From positions 248,001 to 312,000 of the forward strand of contig NZ_JACVPD010000002.1 of the NCBI RefSeq assembly GCF_018882095.1: a stretch of DNA of 64,000 nucleotides, written 5' to 3'. Below, piece after piece: positions 36,279 to 49,974 of the stretch. This DNA comes from Polynucleobacter sp. CS-Odin-A6 (lineage in GTDB: Bacteria; Pseudomonadota; Gammaproteobacteria; Burkholderiales; Burkholderiaceae). How positions within the stretch are numbered: the first letter of the stretch is position 1; every line of letters begins with the position of its first letter. A model generated the notes under the pieces. The model was not told the origin of the DNA, searched no databases, and saw nothing but the letters and a program-made list of their open reading frames with translations. The translations under genes and the position numbers were made by a program.

Positions 36279-37340
36279 CTAGCGCAATAAATTACCTACC
36301 AAACGCAAACCATCCCAAGGATCCGCTGGCAACTCTGCTGCATGCAGTCCTTTGGCTTGACGATCTAAACCGGCCGCAACCTGCATTGCTCGTCGCAACC
36401 TCAAAGGCTGCACCCGCTTTAGCGCCATTGGATACAAACGCTCCTTATTGCCCCAGATTCGGTTAGTCCGCATTAAATTCTGCACTGACTCACCAGCGTC
36501 ACTCGCCGCCTTCAGTTTCGATAGTATCCGAAGCTCTTCAGTCACGCTCCATAAAATTAATACCAAAGGCTCGCCCTCTCCTTTGAGTCCATCTAACATC
36601 CGATTCAGGCGGGGCAGATCACCTGCCAACATCGCCTCAGTCAGCTCAAAAACGTTGTAACGGGCTACTTTCAAAATAGCAGACCGAATTTGCTCTTCAG
36701 TTAATACGCCCGTTGGATATAGTAAACCCAGCTTCTGAATTTCTTGATGGGCAGCAATGAGATTGCCTTCTACCTGCTCGGCAATGAAAGCTAGAGCTCT
36801 CTGCCCCTCTGGCCCAGATTCAACTTCTTGACCCTGTTTTTTGAGACGTCCTGCAATCCATTGTGGCAATTGAGTGCGATCCAAAGAATCTAACTGAATA
36901 GCCATACCCACGTCATCCAGCGCACTAAACCAGGCCGAAGTTTTGGTCTTGCCGTCTAACTTCGGCAAAATGATGCAAAAAATCGTATCAGGGCCTTCAG
37001 CCCCCACTATCTGAGCCTCAATTTGAGCCGAGAACTGTTTTAACGCTTCAGCGCCATCCCGTCCAGGCTTGCCAGTGGGAATCCGCAACTCTACCCAGCG
37101 CTTATCTCCAAACAAGGACATAGTCTGTCCAGCACTTAATAAAGCACTCCAATCAAAACCGCGCTCCTGCAATAAAACTTCTCGATCGGTGTAAGCCATT
37201 TTCTTAGCGGTGGCTCGCAACTGATCCATTGCTTCCATCATCAAAAGAGGTTCGTCCCCACTAAAAATATATAGAGGCTTGAATGAAGCGGCAGAATTCA
37301 GTGACTTTAAATGAACCTGTAGGGCGTCGTTTTTAACCAT
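36279..37340 (-). CDS. holA: DNA polymerase III subunit delta
   Basis: A 353-residue clamp-loader subunit that opens the beta sliding clamp. It has the HolA layout: a RecA-like N-terminal domain beginning [20 protein letters not shown], then the collar domain with [24 protein letters not shown] (read in parts, around residues 227-250). lptE precedes it by 18 bases and leuS lies before that, the conserved leuS-lptE-holA order of beta- and gammaproteobacteria. Confidence 0.93.
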   Translation of the reverse strand: MVKNDALQVHLKSLNSAASFKPLYIFSGDEPLLMMEAMDQLRATAKKMAYTDREVLLQERGFDWSALLSAGQTMSLFGDKRWVELRIPTGKPGRDGAEALKQFSAQIEAQIVGAEGPDTIFCIILPKLDGKTKTSAWFSALDDVGMAIQLDSLDRTQLPQWIAGRLKKQGQEVESGPEGQRALAFIAEQVEGNLIAAHQEIQKLGLLYPTGVLTEEQIRSAILKVARYNVFELTEAMLAGDLPRLNRMLDGLKGEGEPLVLILWSVTEELRILSKLKAASDAGESVQNLMRTNRIWGNKERLYPMALKRVQPLRLRRAMQVAAGLDRQAKGLHAAELPADPWDGLRLVGNLLR

Positions 37341-37358
37341 TTAATAGTTAATCACTTC

Positions 37359-37886
37359 CTAAAATCTGCGGGCCTGAGGTGCACGTGCAGAAGCAGCAAC
37401 CCGACGCAGAATCTGTACCGCCAAATCTCTGCGCATCAAAGATAGAAACTGCTGCATTTGAACATCGCTTGCCAAGACGGTCGATACTGAGAAGTCCATA
37501 TCGCGAGTCAGATAAATTTCAGACTCCGGTACAACGTCCGCGCCAGAGTTGTCATACGCCCTGAAAATCACGCGGATGTTTAAACGATAGGCGGAGACTT
37601 GGCCATTTGAGTTATAGGCTAATATCTCTCGGCTATCCAGGTCGCTAATCACTTCTAAAATGAGATCAGCATCTTTCGGATTAATGGCTACCTTGGCATC
37701 GGTACCGGTCAAAATAGTGGTTTGTAAATCTCCACGCAAGGGTGGTGACGGGCTACCCGTAATTGCAATCACTTTAAATGGCAGGTCAACCATGCCACGC
37801 AAACGATAGCCGCAGGCGATCAAACTACTAATCGGAGCCATAACAAGCAAACCAAGCATAGTACGTCTAAGGTGATTTACGCTCAT
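37359..37886 (-). CDS. lptE: LPS-assembly lipoprotein LptE
   Basis: A 175-residue outer-membrane lipoprotein that plugs LptD and guides lipopolysaccharide to the cell surface. The signal peptide ends in SSLIACGYRLRG, with lipobox Cys25 followed by the characteristic CGYRLRG. The core then reads like LptE/RlpB. A basic tail ends at residue 175. It follows leuS by 49 bases and precedes holA; the order is diagnostic. Confidence 0.93.
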   Translation of the reverse strand: MSVNHLRRTMLGLLVMAPISSLIACGYRLRGMVDLPFKVIAITGSPSPPLRGDLQTTILTGTDAKVAINPKDADLILEVISDLDSREILAYNSNGQVSAYRLNIRVIFRAYDNSGADVVPESEIYLTRDMDFSVSTVLASDVQMQQFLSLMRRDLAVQILRRVAASARAPQARRF

Positions 37887-37935
37887 GTCTATAGTTTCTG
37901 TTCAAAATAATGCATTAGTAATTTAAATGGGCAAT

Positions 37936-41453
<3,518 letters not shown>

Positions 41454-41513
41454 CTTCGTTTCTTATTAAAGGTTGCCGAAAAAAATTACTCAGCCTCAAC
41501 GCAAAAGTAATCT

Positions 41514-42242
41514 TTATTTAGTTTCACTAGCCTGCGGAACATTCAGGGCGCCAGGGCCTAACTGCTGAGGTTCAGGCTGAGCTGCTGATGGCTTCTTTGA
41601 AAAACTAAAAAAGTCCCAAAAAGAGCTGCTAGTGGAAGCTGCCGCAGCCGCAGGCACAGCAGCTCCAGCCGGCAAATTATTGGTTGGGCTAGGAACGAGT
41701 AATTCAGGTTGTTGTAATGCAGGTGTAATGGGTGGTTTATTAGACCCAGTCATTACATCCCAGAATGAGCGTTTTGTTTTTGCATAGCCATCAATCTCAG
41801 CAACCAACTCTACGTCCGTTGGCAAAGCATCACCTTGAAACTTCACCAACTTATCACCTTCGAAAAATACCGTAACGCGACGCTCCTTGCCCATCACTTG
41901 ATTTGCACGCTTGAATTCAAAAACGTAATCCCAACGATTTGCATGGAAATAACTTGCAAGCAAAGGTGTGCCAAGAATTTGGCGCACTTGCTCGCGACTT
42001 TGGCCAACTTGTAACTTGGCGTATTGCTCACTCGAAATAAAGTTGCCTTGCACTACATCTGGAACATAAGGCCTAAAGACGGTATTCATCCAAGCGCGTT
42101 GCGTCTCATTAACAGCACTAGTGCAACCAGCAACCATCAGCGCCCCACCAAAAGTAGCTATTAGCAGACAGGAACGGGCAAAATGGAGCATCCCTAAAAC
42201 GGGTTGGAAAAAACTCATAAAAAGTTGAAGGCGATTTTGCAT
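41514..42242 (-). CDS. bamE: Outer membrane protein assembly factor BamE (OmlA)
   Basis: A lipoprotein of the Bam complex that supports BamA-BamD in beta-barrel insertion. A hydrophobic segment ends GGALMVAGCTS, giving a lipobox cysteine. The SmpA/OmlA domain follows, with KLQVGQSREQVRQILGTPLL and NRWDYVFEFKR. An Ala/Pro-rich, low-complexity tail of about 80 residues extends beyond the usual domain. Three in-frame ATGs are possible (42242, 42218, 42191); the last gives the tidiest 23-residue signal peptide, but none has a proper ribosome site. Divergent from fur, a frequently seen arrangement. Confidence 0.88.
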   Translation of the reverse strand: MQNRLQLFMSFFQPVLGMLHFARSCLLIATFGGALMVAGCTSAVNETQRAWMNTVFRPYVPDVVQGNFISSEQYAKLQVGQSREQVRQILGTPLLASYFHANRWDYVFEFKRANQVMGKERRVTVFFEGDKLVKFQGDALPTDVELVAEIDGYAKTKRSFWDVMTGSNKPPITPALQQPELLVPSPTNNLPAGAAVPAAAAASTSSSFWDFFSFSKKPSAAQPEPQQLGPGALNVPQASETK

Positions 42243-42291
42243 GGGAGGCCGTATCATTAAGACATTGATTTTAGCCCCCAAACCCCTGAAT

Positions 42292-42744
42292 ATGAACCAA
42301 AACCCCACACCTACGGATTTACGCGATATTGGCCTTAAAGCGACTGGTCCTCGCATGAAAATTCTGGATTTTTTTCATCACAATGGGGGCACGCACTTTA
42401 GTGCTGAAGATGTCTTTTTGGCTCTAGCCAAGGATGACAAGGAAATTGGCTTAGCCACGGTTTATAGAGTACTTACCCAGTTTGAACAGGCGGGTCTTCT
42501 ACTCCGCAGTCATTTTGAGTCCTCTAAAGGTGATAGTAGGGCTATTTATGAGCTTAATGAAGGCCAACACCACGATCATTTGGTTTGCCTAGACTGCGGC
42601 CATGTAGAAGAGTTTGTTGATGAAGCCATTGAAAAAAGACAACGTGACATTGCTAAAAACCTCGGTTTTAAGCTCCAAGAGCACTCCTTAGCCATGTATG
42701 GCCACTGTCAAAAGAAAAATTGCCGCAATAAACAGGCCAGTTGA
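42292..42744 (+). CDS. fur: Ferric uptake regulator Fur
   Basis: A 150-residue iron-responsive repressor. The winged helix spans about residues 10-85, with DLRDIGLKATGPRMKILDFF and EIGLATVYRVLTQFEQAGLL; the metal sites are in GQHHDHLVCLDCGHVEEF and GHCQKKNC. The open frame starts 51 bases upstream, but that would add a hydrophobic non-homologous tail and lies across the bamE start, so ATG 42292 is preferred. It diverges from bamE and ends at a bidirectional terminator facing gap. Confidence 0.95.
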   Translation: MNQNPTPTDLRDIGLKATGPRMKILDFFHHNGGTHFSAEDVFLALAKDDKEIGLATVYRVLTQFEQAGLLLRSHFESSKGDSRAIYELNEGQHHDHLVCLDCGHVEEFVDEAIEKRQRDIAKNLGFKLQEHSLAMYGHCQKKNCRNKQAS

Positions 42745-42788
42745 TGCTTTAAGGCTTAATTACACTAAGGATGTAGATTAAATATGTG

Positions 42789-42815
42789 AAAAAGACCTCA
42801 ATTGAGGTCTTTTTT
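42789..42815. terminator. Bidirectional intrinsic terminator between fur and gap
   Basis: AAAAAGACCTCA is followed directly by its complement TGAGGTCTTTTTT (with AT between the two stem halves), giving a stem with an A-run on one side and a T-run on the other. It sits between the convergent 3' ends of fur and gap, so it can stop transcription from both. Confidence 0.85.
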
Positions 42816-42867
42816 GAGCATGAAGAGAAATTTTACTAACTTTTAGCGTCTTTTAACGACTAGTAAC

Positions 42868-43896
42868 CTACTTTACCGCCATTAAAGCTTCAGCCGCATT
42901 GAGCATCTGCACTGAATAGCCCCATTCGTTGTCATACCAAGACAACACCTTCACCAATTTGCCATCAGCAGAAACTCTAGTTTGGGAGGCATCGTAAATG
43001 CTGGGACGGGGGTCATGGTTAAAGTCAATGGATACCAGTGGCAAAGTATTAAAGCCCAAAATACCCTTTAATTCCCCTTCGCTGGCAGTCTTCAGGATGG
43101 AATTGACTTCATCTACGCTTGTGGCTCGGCTGGCAGCAAACGTTAAATCCACTACAGACACATTAATCACTGGGACGCGCATGGCGAAACCATCAAAACG
43201 ACCTGCCAATGCTGGCAAGACTAGGCCTACGGCTTTGGCAGCACCGGTCTTCGTTGGAATCATGCTGCTGACTGCAGAGCGAGCACGACGCATATCCTTG
43301 TGATACACGTCAGTTAGAACCTGGTCATTGGTAAATGCATGAATCGTGGTCATCAAACCAGACTCAATACCAATCTTTTCTAGCAATGGCTTAACCAAGG
43401 GAGCCAAACAGTTTGTCGTGCAGCTGGCATTCGAAACCACGATATCACTAGGCTTTAAAACCTGTTGATTCACGCCATACACAATCGTGGCATCCACATC
43501 TTTTTCACCAGGAGCAGAAATGAGTACTTTCTTTGCACCTTGAGAGATGTGCACCATGGCTTTTTCTTTTGAAGTAAATTTGCCTGAGCATTCCAAAACT
43601 AAATCAACGCCTAATTCTCCCCAAGGAGTTTCCAAAGGAGTGCGAGTGGAGAACATGTTGATACGATCGCCATTGACCACCATGCAATCACCGTCTACTT
43701 TTACTTCTGCTGGAAAACGACCATGTGCTGAATCATATTGCGTAAGGTGTGCATTGATATCAATATCACCCATGGCATTAATCGCCACGATTTTGATATC
43801 CCGCCTTGGCTTGCCATTGACCTGATCCTCATACAGGGCACGCAAGACCATACGACCAATGCGACCATAACCATTAATTGCAACACGAATTGTCAT
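42868..43896 (-). CDS. gap: Glyceraldehyde-3-phosphate dehydrogenase, type I
   Basis: A 342-residue glycolytic enzyme. The NAD domain opens [17 protein letters not shown]; catalytic Cys159 is in [13 protein letters not shown], and the C-terminal [13 protein letters not shown] is diagnostic. The start ATG has AAGGA eight bases upstream. It follows tkt by 57 bases, and the two are probably co-transcribed, as in other Burkholderiales with Calvin-cycle-type gene order. The residues after the second strand (INAMGD rather than NDLTD) leave cofactor preference open. Confidence 0.95.
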   Translation of the reverse strand: MTIRVAINGYGRIGRMVLRALYEDQVNGKPRRDIKIVAINAMGDIDINAHLTQYDSAHGRFPAEVKVDGDCMVVNGDRINMFSTRTPLETPWGELGVDLVLECSGKFTSKEKAMVHISQGAKKVLISAPGEKDVDATIVYGVNQQVLKPSDIVVSNASCTTNCLAPLVKPLLEKIGIESGLMTTIHAFTNDQVLTDVYHKDMRRARSAVSSMIPTKTGAAKAVGLVLPALAGRFDGFAMRVPVINVSVVDLTFAASRATSVDEVNSILKTASEGELKGILGFNTLPLVSIDFNHDPRPSIYDASQTRVSADGKLVKVLSWYDNEWGYSVQMLNAAEALMAVK

Positions 43897-43953
43897 GCCA
43901 TTTTCCTTGCTAACATTAAATTTCTAAGGCGATACTTCGCTTCTTATTGCTTC

Positions 43954-45957
43954 TTATCTTTTTTGTTTCTTCACAATACATTGCTTTACTGTTTTGGAGA
44001 TCTCATCCACAGTTAAGCCAAAATATTCATAGAGTACGGGTGCTGGCGCAGACTCACCAAAGGTATCCACGCCATGTACTGCTGCACAACCATACTTCCA
44101 CCAGAAATCACTGACACCTGCCTCAACAGCAATCCGTGGAATATCGGCAGGCAATACTTTTGTTTTGTAAGCAGAATCTTGTTGATCAAATACGGTGGTT
44201 GAAGGCATTGATACCACCCTAATGCCTAAGCCCTCTTTTTCTAAGCGCTCAGCAGTTTGTAAAGCCAAGGCAATTTCAGAACCAGTGGCAATAATCACAG
44301 CATTGATTTTTGCCTTTTTAGGGTCACGCAATACATAAGCGCCACGGGAAATATCTTTTACTTGCTGACCATCGCGCGACACAAATGGACAATTCTGACG
44401 ACTGAAGATCAGAGCGCTTGGGCCATGCTTGCGCTCAATCGCAGCACCCCATGCAACCGCACTCTCAGTGGTGTCGCATGGACGCCAAACCATTAAATTC
44501 GGAATCAATCGTAGGCTCGCCACATGCTCCACAGATTGGTGGGTTGGACCGTCCTCACCTAAGCCAATGGAGTCATGCGTAAACACAAAGATACTCCGCA
44601 ACTTCATCAATGCAGCCATGCGCAAGGCATTACGACTGTAATCTGAGAAGGTAAGGAATGTACCGCCAAATGGAATATATCCACCATGCAAAGCGATGCC
44701 ATTCATGATGGCGCTCATGCCAAACTCACGCACACCATAATTAATATGGTTACCCCATTGATCTGCGCGCACTGGTTTAGAGGTAGACCAATTGGTTAAG
44801 TTAGAACCCGTTAAGTCGGCAGAGCCTCCCATAAATTCTGGTAGGGCTGGGGCCAAAGCTTCAATCGCATTTTGACTTGCCTTACGAGTCGCAATGGTTT
44901 CCGCTTTTGATTCGCAAGTCTTGAGATAAGCATTCAAAGTGGCTGAGAAATCTTGCGACAAATCACCCTGCATGCGACGCTGTAATTCAGAAGCGAGCTC
45001 AGGGTATTTATTCCGATAAGCTTGGAATTCTTTATTCCACTCATGCTCAGCAGCTTGGCCGCGCTTCTTAAAATCCCAAGCTTCATAAATATCTTGTGGA
45101 ATTTCAAACGGAGCATAAGGCCAATTTAAGGCAACCCGGGTTGCAGCAATTTCAGCGGCACCTAATGGTGAGCCATGCACTTTATCGCTACCCGCCATGT
45201 TTGGAGAGCCTTGACCAATCGCAGTCTTACAGCAAATTAAGGTTGGCTTATCACTCTTCTTTGCTTTGGAGATTGCACTCGATACCACTTCTGCATTATG
45301 ACCATCGACATCACGAATCACATTCCAGCCATAAGCCTCAAAACGCTTTGGCGTATCTTCATTAAACCAAGAAACGACTTTGCCATCAATCGAGATACCG
45401 TTGTCATCCCATAGTGCAATTAGCTTATTGAGTTTGAGCGTTCCAGCCAAAGAACACACCTCATGGCTAATACCCTCCATCAAACAACCGTCACCTAAAA
45501 ATACATAAGTGTAGTGATCAACAATCTGATGACCAGGGCGATTAAATTCTTCTGCTAATAATTTTTCTGCAAGTGCCATGCCGACTGCATTAGAAATCCC
45601 CTGACCTAAAGGTCCGGTAGTCGTTTCTACACCTGGAGTAATTCCGTATTCAGGATGGCCAGCAGTTTTACTATGCAACTGGCGGAAATTTTTTAACTCT
45701 CCGATCGGCAAGTCATAACCGGTCAAATGTAATAAGGAATACAACAACATTGATCCGTGACCATTAGATAAGACAAAACGATCACGATTAATCCAATGCG
45801 GATCTGTCGGATTATGTTGTAAGTGCTCATTCCAAAGACCGACTGCAATATCAGCCATGCCCATCGGCATTCCTGGATGACCAGAATTTGCCTGTTGAAC
45901 TGCATCCATGGATAAAGCGCGAATGGCATTAGCCATGCGAATTTGAAGGTTTGACAT
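43954..45957 (-). CDS. tkt: Transketolase
   Basis: A 667-residue thiamine-diphosphate enzyme moving two-carbon units in the pentose phosphate pathway. Motifs include [19 protein letters not shown], the ThDP site [18 protein letters not shown] with the later DDNGISIDG, and [21 protein letters not shown] in the pyrimidine domain. The length is standard. It diverges from rsmE over a 43-base interval that must hold both promoters. Confidence 0.96.
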   Translation of the reverse strand: MSNLQIRMANAIRALSMDAVQQANSGHPGMPMGMADIAVGLWNEHLQHNPTDPHWINRDRFVLSNGHGSMLLYSLLHLTGYDLPIGELKNFRQLHSKTAGHPEYGITPGVETTTGPLGQGISNAVGMALAEKLLAEEFNRPGHQIVDHYTYVFLGDGCLMEGISHEVCSLAGTLKLNKLIALWDDNGISIDGKVVSWFNEDTPKRFEAYGWNVIRDVDGHNAEVVSSAISKAKKSDKPTLICCKTAIGQGSPNMAGSDKVHGSPLGAAEIAATRVALNWPYAPFEIPQDIYEAWDFKKRGQAAEHEWNKEFQAYRNKYPELASELQRRMQGDLSQDFSATLNAYLKTCESKAETIATRKASQNAIEALAPALPEFMGGSADLTGSNLTNWSTSKPVRADQWGNHINYGVREFGMSAIMNGIALHGGYIPFGGTFLTFSDYSRNALRMAALMKLRSIFVFTHDSIGLGEDGPTHQSVEHVASLRLIPNLMVWRPCDTTESAVAWGAAIERKHGPSALIFSRQNCPFVSRDGQQVKDISRGAYVLRDPKKAKINAVIIATGSEIALALQTAERLEKEGLGIRVVSMPSTTVFDQQDSAYKTKVLPADIPRIAVEAGVSDFWWKYGCAAVHGVDTFGESAPAPVLYEYFGLTVDEISKTVKQCIVKKQKR

Positions 45958-45988
45958 CGTAAATTGGGTCTCTAGAAAATTAATTAGC

Positions 45989-45994
45989 TATATT
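45989..45994 (+). promoter_or_regulatory. -10-like TATATT just before rsmE
   Basis: TATATT ends six bases before the rsmE ATG; TTGGGT at 45964-45969 could be a -35 box at a 19-base spacing. Transcription would begin at the start codon. The interval is only 43 bases long, so there is little room for another promoter. Confidence 0.35.
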
Positions 45995-46000
45995 GCAGTA

Positions 46001-46762
46001 ATGCCTCAATTTTATCTTCCCGGACCATGGGAATCCCAAAAGCCAAACTTGCTGACTCCTGAGCTTGCTCATCATTTGCGGGTGCGTCGCATCCAAGTGG
46101 GTGAATTCTTCCCTATCTTCGATGGAAAAGGCCAGGTTGCCCAAGCAAAACTGCTTTCCTTGGGGAATAAAACTGGCGAGGCAGAACTGAGCGACATTCG
46201 CCAAGATACCCACCGCGAGAGCCCTTATGCAATTACCTTGGCACAAGGGCTTGCTGGCGGGGACAAGATGGATTGGATCGTTGAAAAGGCTATTGAGACG
46301 GGTGCCCAGGTGATTGCCCCTCTGCAATGTGAGCGCTCAGTGATCAAGTTAACGCGCCCGAACGATGCAGAACGCGCGCAAAAACGCCTTTTGCATTGGG
46401 AAGGGATCGTTCAAGCTGCCTGCGAACAATGCGATCGCACAGTACTTGCTGCCTTAGAACCAGTACAAACTTTTGATCTTTACCTTCAAAAGCCACAGAA
46501 AACCACACTTAAGCTACTTTTAAGCCCAGATACCGATAAAAGCCTCTATTCAGTCCTTATAAATACTCCGCCTCAAGACCTGATTCTGATGATTGGGCCA
46601 GAAGGTGGTCATTCGCCAGAAGAAGAGGCGCAGGCCCAGCTGGCAGGCTATCAAATTGTCTCCTTGGGGGATCGGGTCTTGCGGACAGAGACTGCTGGCA
46701 TCGTGGCAATCACGGCCGTACACAGTATTTGGGATCCAGAAATGCAAAATCGCCTCCGGTAG
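46001..46762 (+). CDS. rsmE: 16S rRNA (uracil-1498-N3-)-methyltransferase
   Basis: A 253-residue SPOUT-family enzyme making m3U1498 in 16S rRNA. An N-terminal PUA-like domain includes ELAHHLRVRRIQVGE; the C-terminal trefoil-knot motif is LMIGPEGGHSPEEEAQA then VSLGDRVLRTETAGIVAIT. The length is normal. It stands alone on its strand and ends in an intrinsic terminator that overlaps its stop. Confidence 0.95.
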   Translation: MPQFYLPGPWESQKPNLLTPELAHHLRVRRIQVGEFFPIFDGKGQVAQAKLLSLGNKTGEAELSDIRQDTHRESPYAITLAQGLAGGDKMDWIVEKAIETGAQVIAPLQCERSVIKLTRPNDAERAQKRLLHWEGIVQAACEQCDRTVLAALEPVQTFDLYLQKPQKTTLKLLLSPDTDKSLYSVLINTPPQDLILMIGPEGGHSPEEEAQAQLAGYQIVSLGDRVLRTETAGIVAITAVHSIWDPEMQNRLR

Positions 46763-46773
46763 AGGCGATTTTT
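46746..46773 (+). terminator. Intrinsic terminator of rsmE
   Basis: AAAATCGCCTC pairs with GAGGCGATTTT across a five-base loop, followed by more T residues. The stem starts within the last codons of rsmE. The A-rich side could also stop the opposite strand. Confidence 0.85.
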
Positions 46774-46803
46774 ACTGTTTTTTAATGCTTCTTACTTAGT
46801 TAC

Positions 46804-47424
46804 TTAGGCAAAAGAGTAGAACACGCGATAAGGCGTTCGACGCTCAGACCAGAAATCCACTGCATCCCTGAAAACATCCAAGAGCGTCTCGCGAGCCTCT
46901 TTGTCAAACTTCTGGGTGCAAGGCAAACCTTCTAGCACCACCACAAAACCGGGCTGTGGGCCAGACTTATCAACGGTAGTCGTCAAAGCATCCAACAAAG
47001 GATCAAAATTCTTTGCCTGTTGCTTGGTAAATGTGTAAGCAATGGCAATTGCCTCTAGAACCTCACCTTTTGTCATTGCATTTGCACAATTGGCGTAAAT
47101 AAAATGCTGGCCAAGCTCGGTAGCCGCTTCCTGTAGATCAGGAGTGCGGAAGGCACGAATGGATTGCACGATGTTAGTGCGCACACTGCGCAACATTGCC
47201 GGCGGTCCGGCATCGCGAACGGCCAAGGCGGCACGCCAAGAAGCTGTCACTTTTTTCCCCGAAACTTGATTTGCTGCATAGGTTTGTAAACGAGATAAAC
47301 CGCCCTCTGCGTAGATATTGGCAGCAAAAGATTCTGGTTCGAGTCTATCGTTGCTATCCCAGCCTTCGGCTCGACTTTGTTCTTCGAAGCCCACTGTAGT
47401 GCTGTTTTCAGAGCGATTATTCAT
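46804..47424 (-). CDS. Conserved-looking protein of unknown function
   Basis: A 206-residue soluble protein; I do not recognise the family. The N-terminal 40 residues are polar (NRSENSTTVGFEEQSRAEGW) and may be disordered; the remainder looks alpha-helical, with TAYAANQVSGKKV-like and LLDVFRDAVDFWSERRTPYRV segments, and no membrane span or signal peptide. Two cysteines lie in HFIYANCANAMTKGEVLEA. ATG 47424 is preferred to an in-frame TTG at 47454. It lies downstream of maeB on the same strand, past a palindrome-rich interval, and converges with rsmE. Confidence 0.7.
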   Translation of the reverse strand: MNNRSENSTTVGFEEQSRAEGWDSNDRLEPESFAANIYAEGGLSRLQTYAANQVSGKKVTASWRAALAVRDAGPPAMLRSVRTNIVQSIRAFRTPDLQEAATELGQHFIYANCANAMTKGEVLEAIAIAYTFTKQQAKNFDPLLDALTTTVDKSGPQPGFVVVLEGLPCTQKFDKEARETLLDVFRDAVDFWSERRTPYRVFYSFA

Positions 47425-47469
47425 GATGGGTGCTAGGTTACCCTTAACCCGCAATCAAATCAAGCCCAA

Positions 47470-47563
47470 TTACAGTAGGTTTTATATAAACCACTGATTT
47501 ATATAGTAATTATTTATGTCAGTTAACACTAACTAACATAAATATTTACGATTAAATCTAGAT
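47470..47563. repeat. Palindrome-rich intergenic interval between maeB and the unknown gene
   Basis: This AT-rich interval holds several inverted repeats: TATATAAA/TTTATATA across seven bases (about 47483-47505), a 34-base stem-loop at 47511-47544 with arms TATTTATGT/ACATAAATA and AGTTA/TAACT around a four-base loop with one mismatch, and the 10-base palindrome AATCTAGATT near 47554-47563. There is no strong T-run, so a regulator site or weak terminator are both possible. Confidence 0.6.
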
Positions 47564-49902
47564 TAAGCTACACCTCTGCTGTTGCTGGCCGCCTCAACCA
47601 CTGCCAAAGTGGTCAGATTCACAATACGACGCACGGTAGCTGCTGGCGTGAGAATATGAATCGGCTTAGCCACTCCCAAGAGTAATGGTCCGATTGCAAT
47701 GCCGTTACCGGCAGCAGTCTTCAATAAGTTATAAGAAATGTTGGCAGCATCAATATTCGGCAGAACTAGCAAATTGGCACCGCCTTTCAATGGAGATGAA
47801 GTGACTGCGCCAGCACGGATGGTTTCATCTAAAGCGCTGTCTCCATGCATCTCGCCATCTACTTCGAGTGCCGGATCTGCCTTTTGAATCAAAGCCAATA
47901 CTTCGCGCATTTTGACTGCTGATGGAGCGCTACTAGAACCAAAATTCGAATGAGATAAGAGCGCTACCTTGGGTTCGATACCTAATTTACGCATTTGGCT
48001 TGCCGCCATGATAGTCAGGTCAGCCAACTGCTCCGCACTGGGATCGATATTCACATGGGTATCCACCAAAAATACTTGGCGACCTGGCAAGATCAGTCCG
48101 GACATTGCACCATAAACCTTTGCGCCAGGTTCACGACCAACTACCTCATCGATGTACTTCAAATGCGTAGCTAAGTCACCGACGGTTCCACAAATCATGC
48201 CATCAGCCATGCCTTTGCTAATCATCATAGATCCAATTAAGCTGTTGCGGCGACGCATTTCTAACTTAGCAAATGATTCCGTAACGCCCTTACGCTCATT
48301 CAAGGCTAAATAGGATTGCCAGAAATCTCGGAAGCGTGAATCATTTTCAGGATTCACGATGTCAAAATCTTCGCCAGCTTTAATCCGTAAACCAAATTTC
48401 TCAATGCGATGTTCAATCACTGAAGGGCGGCCAATCAAAATCGGAGTCGCTAAATGCTCATCAATCAGGATTTGTACGGCACGCAATACGCGCTCATCTT
48501 CACCTTCAGCAAAAATGATCCGCTTTTGATTTGCAGGTACCTCTTTTGCGATATTAAACAGAGGTTTCATCAACGTACCAGAGTGGTAGACAAATTGTTG
48601 TAGCTGATTGCGGTAAGCGTCAAAGTCTTTAATCGGGCGTTGAGCAACACCATCGTCCATTGCAGCCTTTGCAACCGCAGGGGCTATCACCGTAATTAAA
48701 CGCGGGTCAAATGGTTTTGGAATCAAGTACTCAGGACCAAAAGATAAATTCTCAATGCCGTAAACAGAGGTCACGATCTCACTCTGCTCAGCTTGAGCCA
48801 GCTCCGCTACAGCCTTGACGGCCGCCACTTCCATGCCGCGGGTAATAGTGGTGGCACCCACATCCAGAGCACCACGGAAGATAAAAGGGAAACATAAAAC
48901 GTTATTGACTTGATTTGGGTAATCGGTGCGGCCCGTCGCCATGACTGCATCTGGACGAACTTCTTTTACTTCTTCCGGAAGAATCTCTGGCGTGGGATTT
49001 GCCAAGGCATATACCAATGGCCTAGGGGCCATCTTCTTCACCATGTCTTGCTTGAGAACACCCCCAGCAGACAGACCCAAGAAAATATCAGCACCTTCAA
49101 TGGCTTGATCCAAAGTTCTCAGATCCGTCTCTTGGCAAAAAGGCTCCTTCTCTGGATCCATTAATTCTTTACGACCTTTATAGGCCACACCAGCCAAGTC
49201 AGTCACCCAAATATTTTTACGCGGGATGCCCAGATCAACCAATAAATCTAAACAAGCCAAAGCAGCAGCACCAGCACCAGAGGTCACCAACTTCACATGA
49301 GCCACATCTTTACCAACAACCTTCAGACCATTCAAAATAGCTGCAGCAACCACAATCGCCGTGCCATGCTGATCATCATGAAAGACTGGAATCTTCATCC
49401 GCGCCTGTAACTTGCGCTCTACGATAAAACAGTCTGGTGCTTTGATATCTTCTAAGTTGATGCCACCGAAAGTAGGCTCAAGCGCAGCAATAATTTCCAC
49501 CAACTTTTCTGGATCATTCTCGTTTATCTCAATGTCAAATACATCGATGCCAGCAAATTTCTTAAAGAGGACCGCCTTACCTTCCATCACTGGCTTACTT
49601 GCCAATGGTCCAATATTCCCCAAACCCAGTACTGCAGTTCCGTTTGTAATCACGCCGACTAAGTTCCCACGCGCTGTATAACGAAAAGCGTTGGCAGGAT
49701 CTTTGGCGATTTCTTCACAAGCCGCTGCAACACCAGGCGTATAGGCAAGAGCCAAGTCTCGCTGATTCGTTAACTGCTTGGTTGGGGCAATTTCGATTTT
49801 TCCTGGAACTGGAAACTCGTGATAGTGGAGAGCAGCCGCTCTGAGGTCCGCTATTTGTTGCTCTTTACTACTATTACCTGGTTTACTCATCAGTTCACTC
49901 AT
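47563..49902 (-). CDS. maeB: NADP-type malic enzyme fused to phosphotransacetylase domain
   Basis: A 779-residue MaeB protein. Residues 1-425 are malic enzyme, with [47 protein letters not shown] and the dinucleotide site [14 protein letters not shown]; it decarboxylates malate to pyruvate. Residues 440-775 resemble phosphate acetyltransferase ([45 protein letters not shown]) and usually act as an acetyl-CoA-sensing regulatory domain. The start is one of ATG 49902 or 49890; the TTG at 49905 is less likely. It diverges from thiL. Confidence 0.95.
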   Translation of the reverse strand: MSELMSKPGNSSKEQQIADLRAAALHYHEFPVPGKIEIAPTKQLTNQRDLALAYTPGVAAACEEIAKDPANAFRYTARGNLVGVITNGTAVLGLGNIGPLASKPVMEGKAVLFKKFAGIDVFDIEINENDPEKLVEIIAALEPTFGGINLEDIKAPDCFIVERKLQARMKIPVFHDDQHGTAIVVAAAILNGLKVVGKDVAHVKLVTSGAGAAALACLDLLVDLGIPRKNIWVTDLAGVAYKGRKELMDPEKEPFCQETDLRTLDQAIEGADIFLGLSAGGVLKQDMVKKMAPRPLVYALANPTPEILPEEVKEVRPDAVMATGRTDYPNQVNNVLCFPFIFRGALDVGATTITRGMEVAAVKAVAELAQAEQSEIVTSVYGIENLSFGPEYLIPKPFDPRLITVIAPAVAKAAMDDGVAQRPIKDFDAYRNQLQQFVYHSGTLMKPLFNIAKEVPANQKRIIFAEGEDERVLRAVQILIDEHLATPILIGRPSVIEHRIEKFGLRIKAGEDFDIVNPENDSRFRDFWQSYLALNERKGVTESFAKLEMRRRNSLIGSMMISKGMADGMICGTVGDLATHLKYIDEVVGREPGAKVYGAMSGLILPGRQVFLVDTHVNIDPSAEQLADLTIMAASQMRKLGIEPKVALLSHSNFGSSSAPSAVKMREVLALIQKADPALEVDGEMHGDSALDETIRAGAVTSSPLKGGANLLVLPNIDAANISYNLLKTAAGNGIAIGPLLLGVAKPIHILTPAATVRRIVNLTTLAVVEAASNSRGVA

Positions 49903-49963
49903 CAATCAGATGTCTTCAAGCGTTTAATTCTATTCCTCTCCGATGAAAGACTCCTAAGAGCCA

Positions 49964-49974
49964 TAAAATGGGGC
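49964..49974 (+). promoter_or_regulatory. -10-like TAAAAT directly before thiL
   Basis: TAAAAT (49964-49969) lies five bases from the thiL ATG, in a GGGGC context like that before phr and ribB. No conventional -35 is obvious. It would give a leaderless thiL-pgpA-pncC message. Confidence 0.3.

Noticed and set aside
42868..43896. Gap as erythrose-4-phosphate dehydrogenase (Epd)
   Set aside because: The adjacency to tkt is compatible, but catalytic and C-terminal motifs fit ordinary GAPDH and nothing specific to Epd was seen.
49819..49974. N-terminal extension of ThiL overlapping maeB
   Set aside because: It is antisense to the maeB start and adds a hydrophobic, non-homologous tail.
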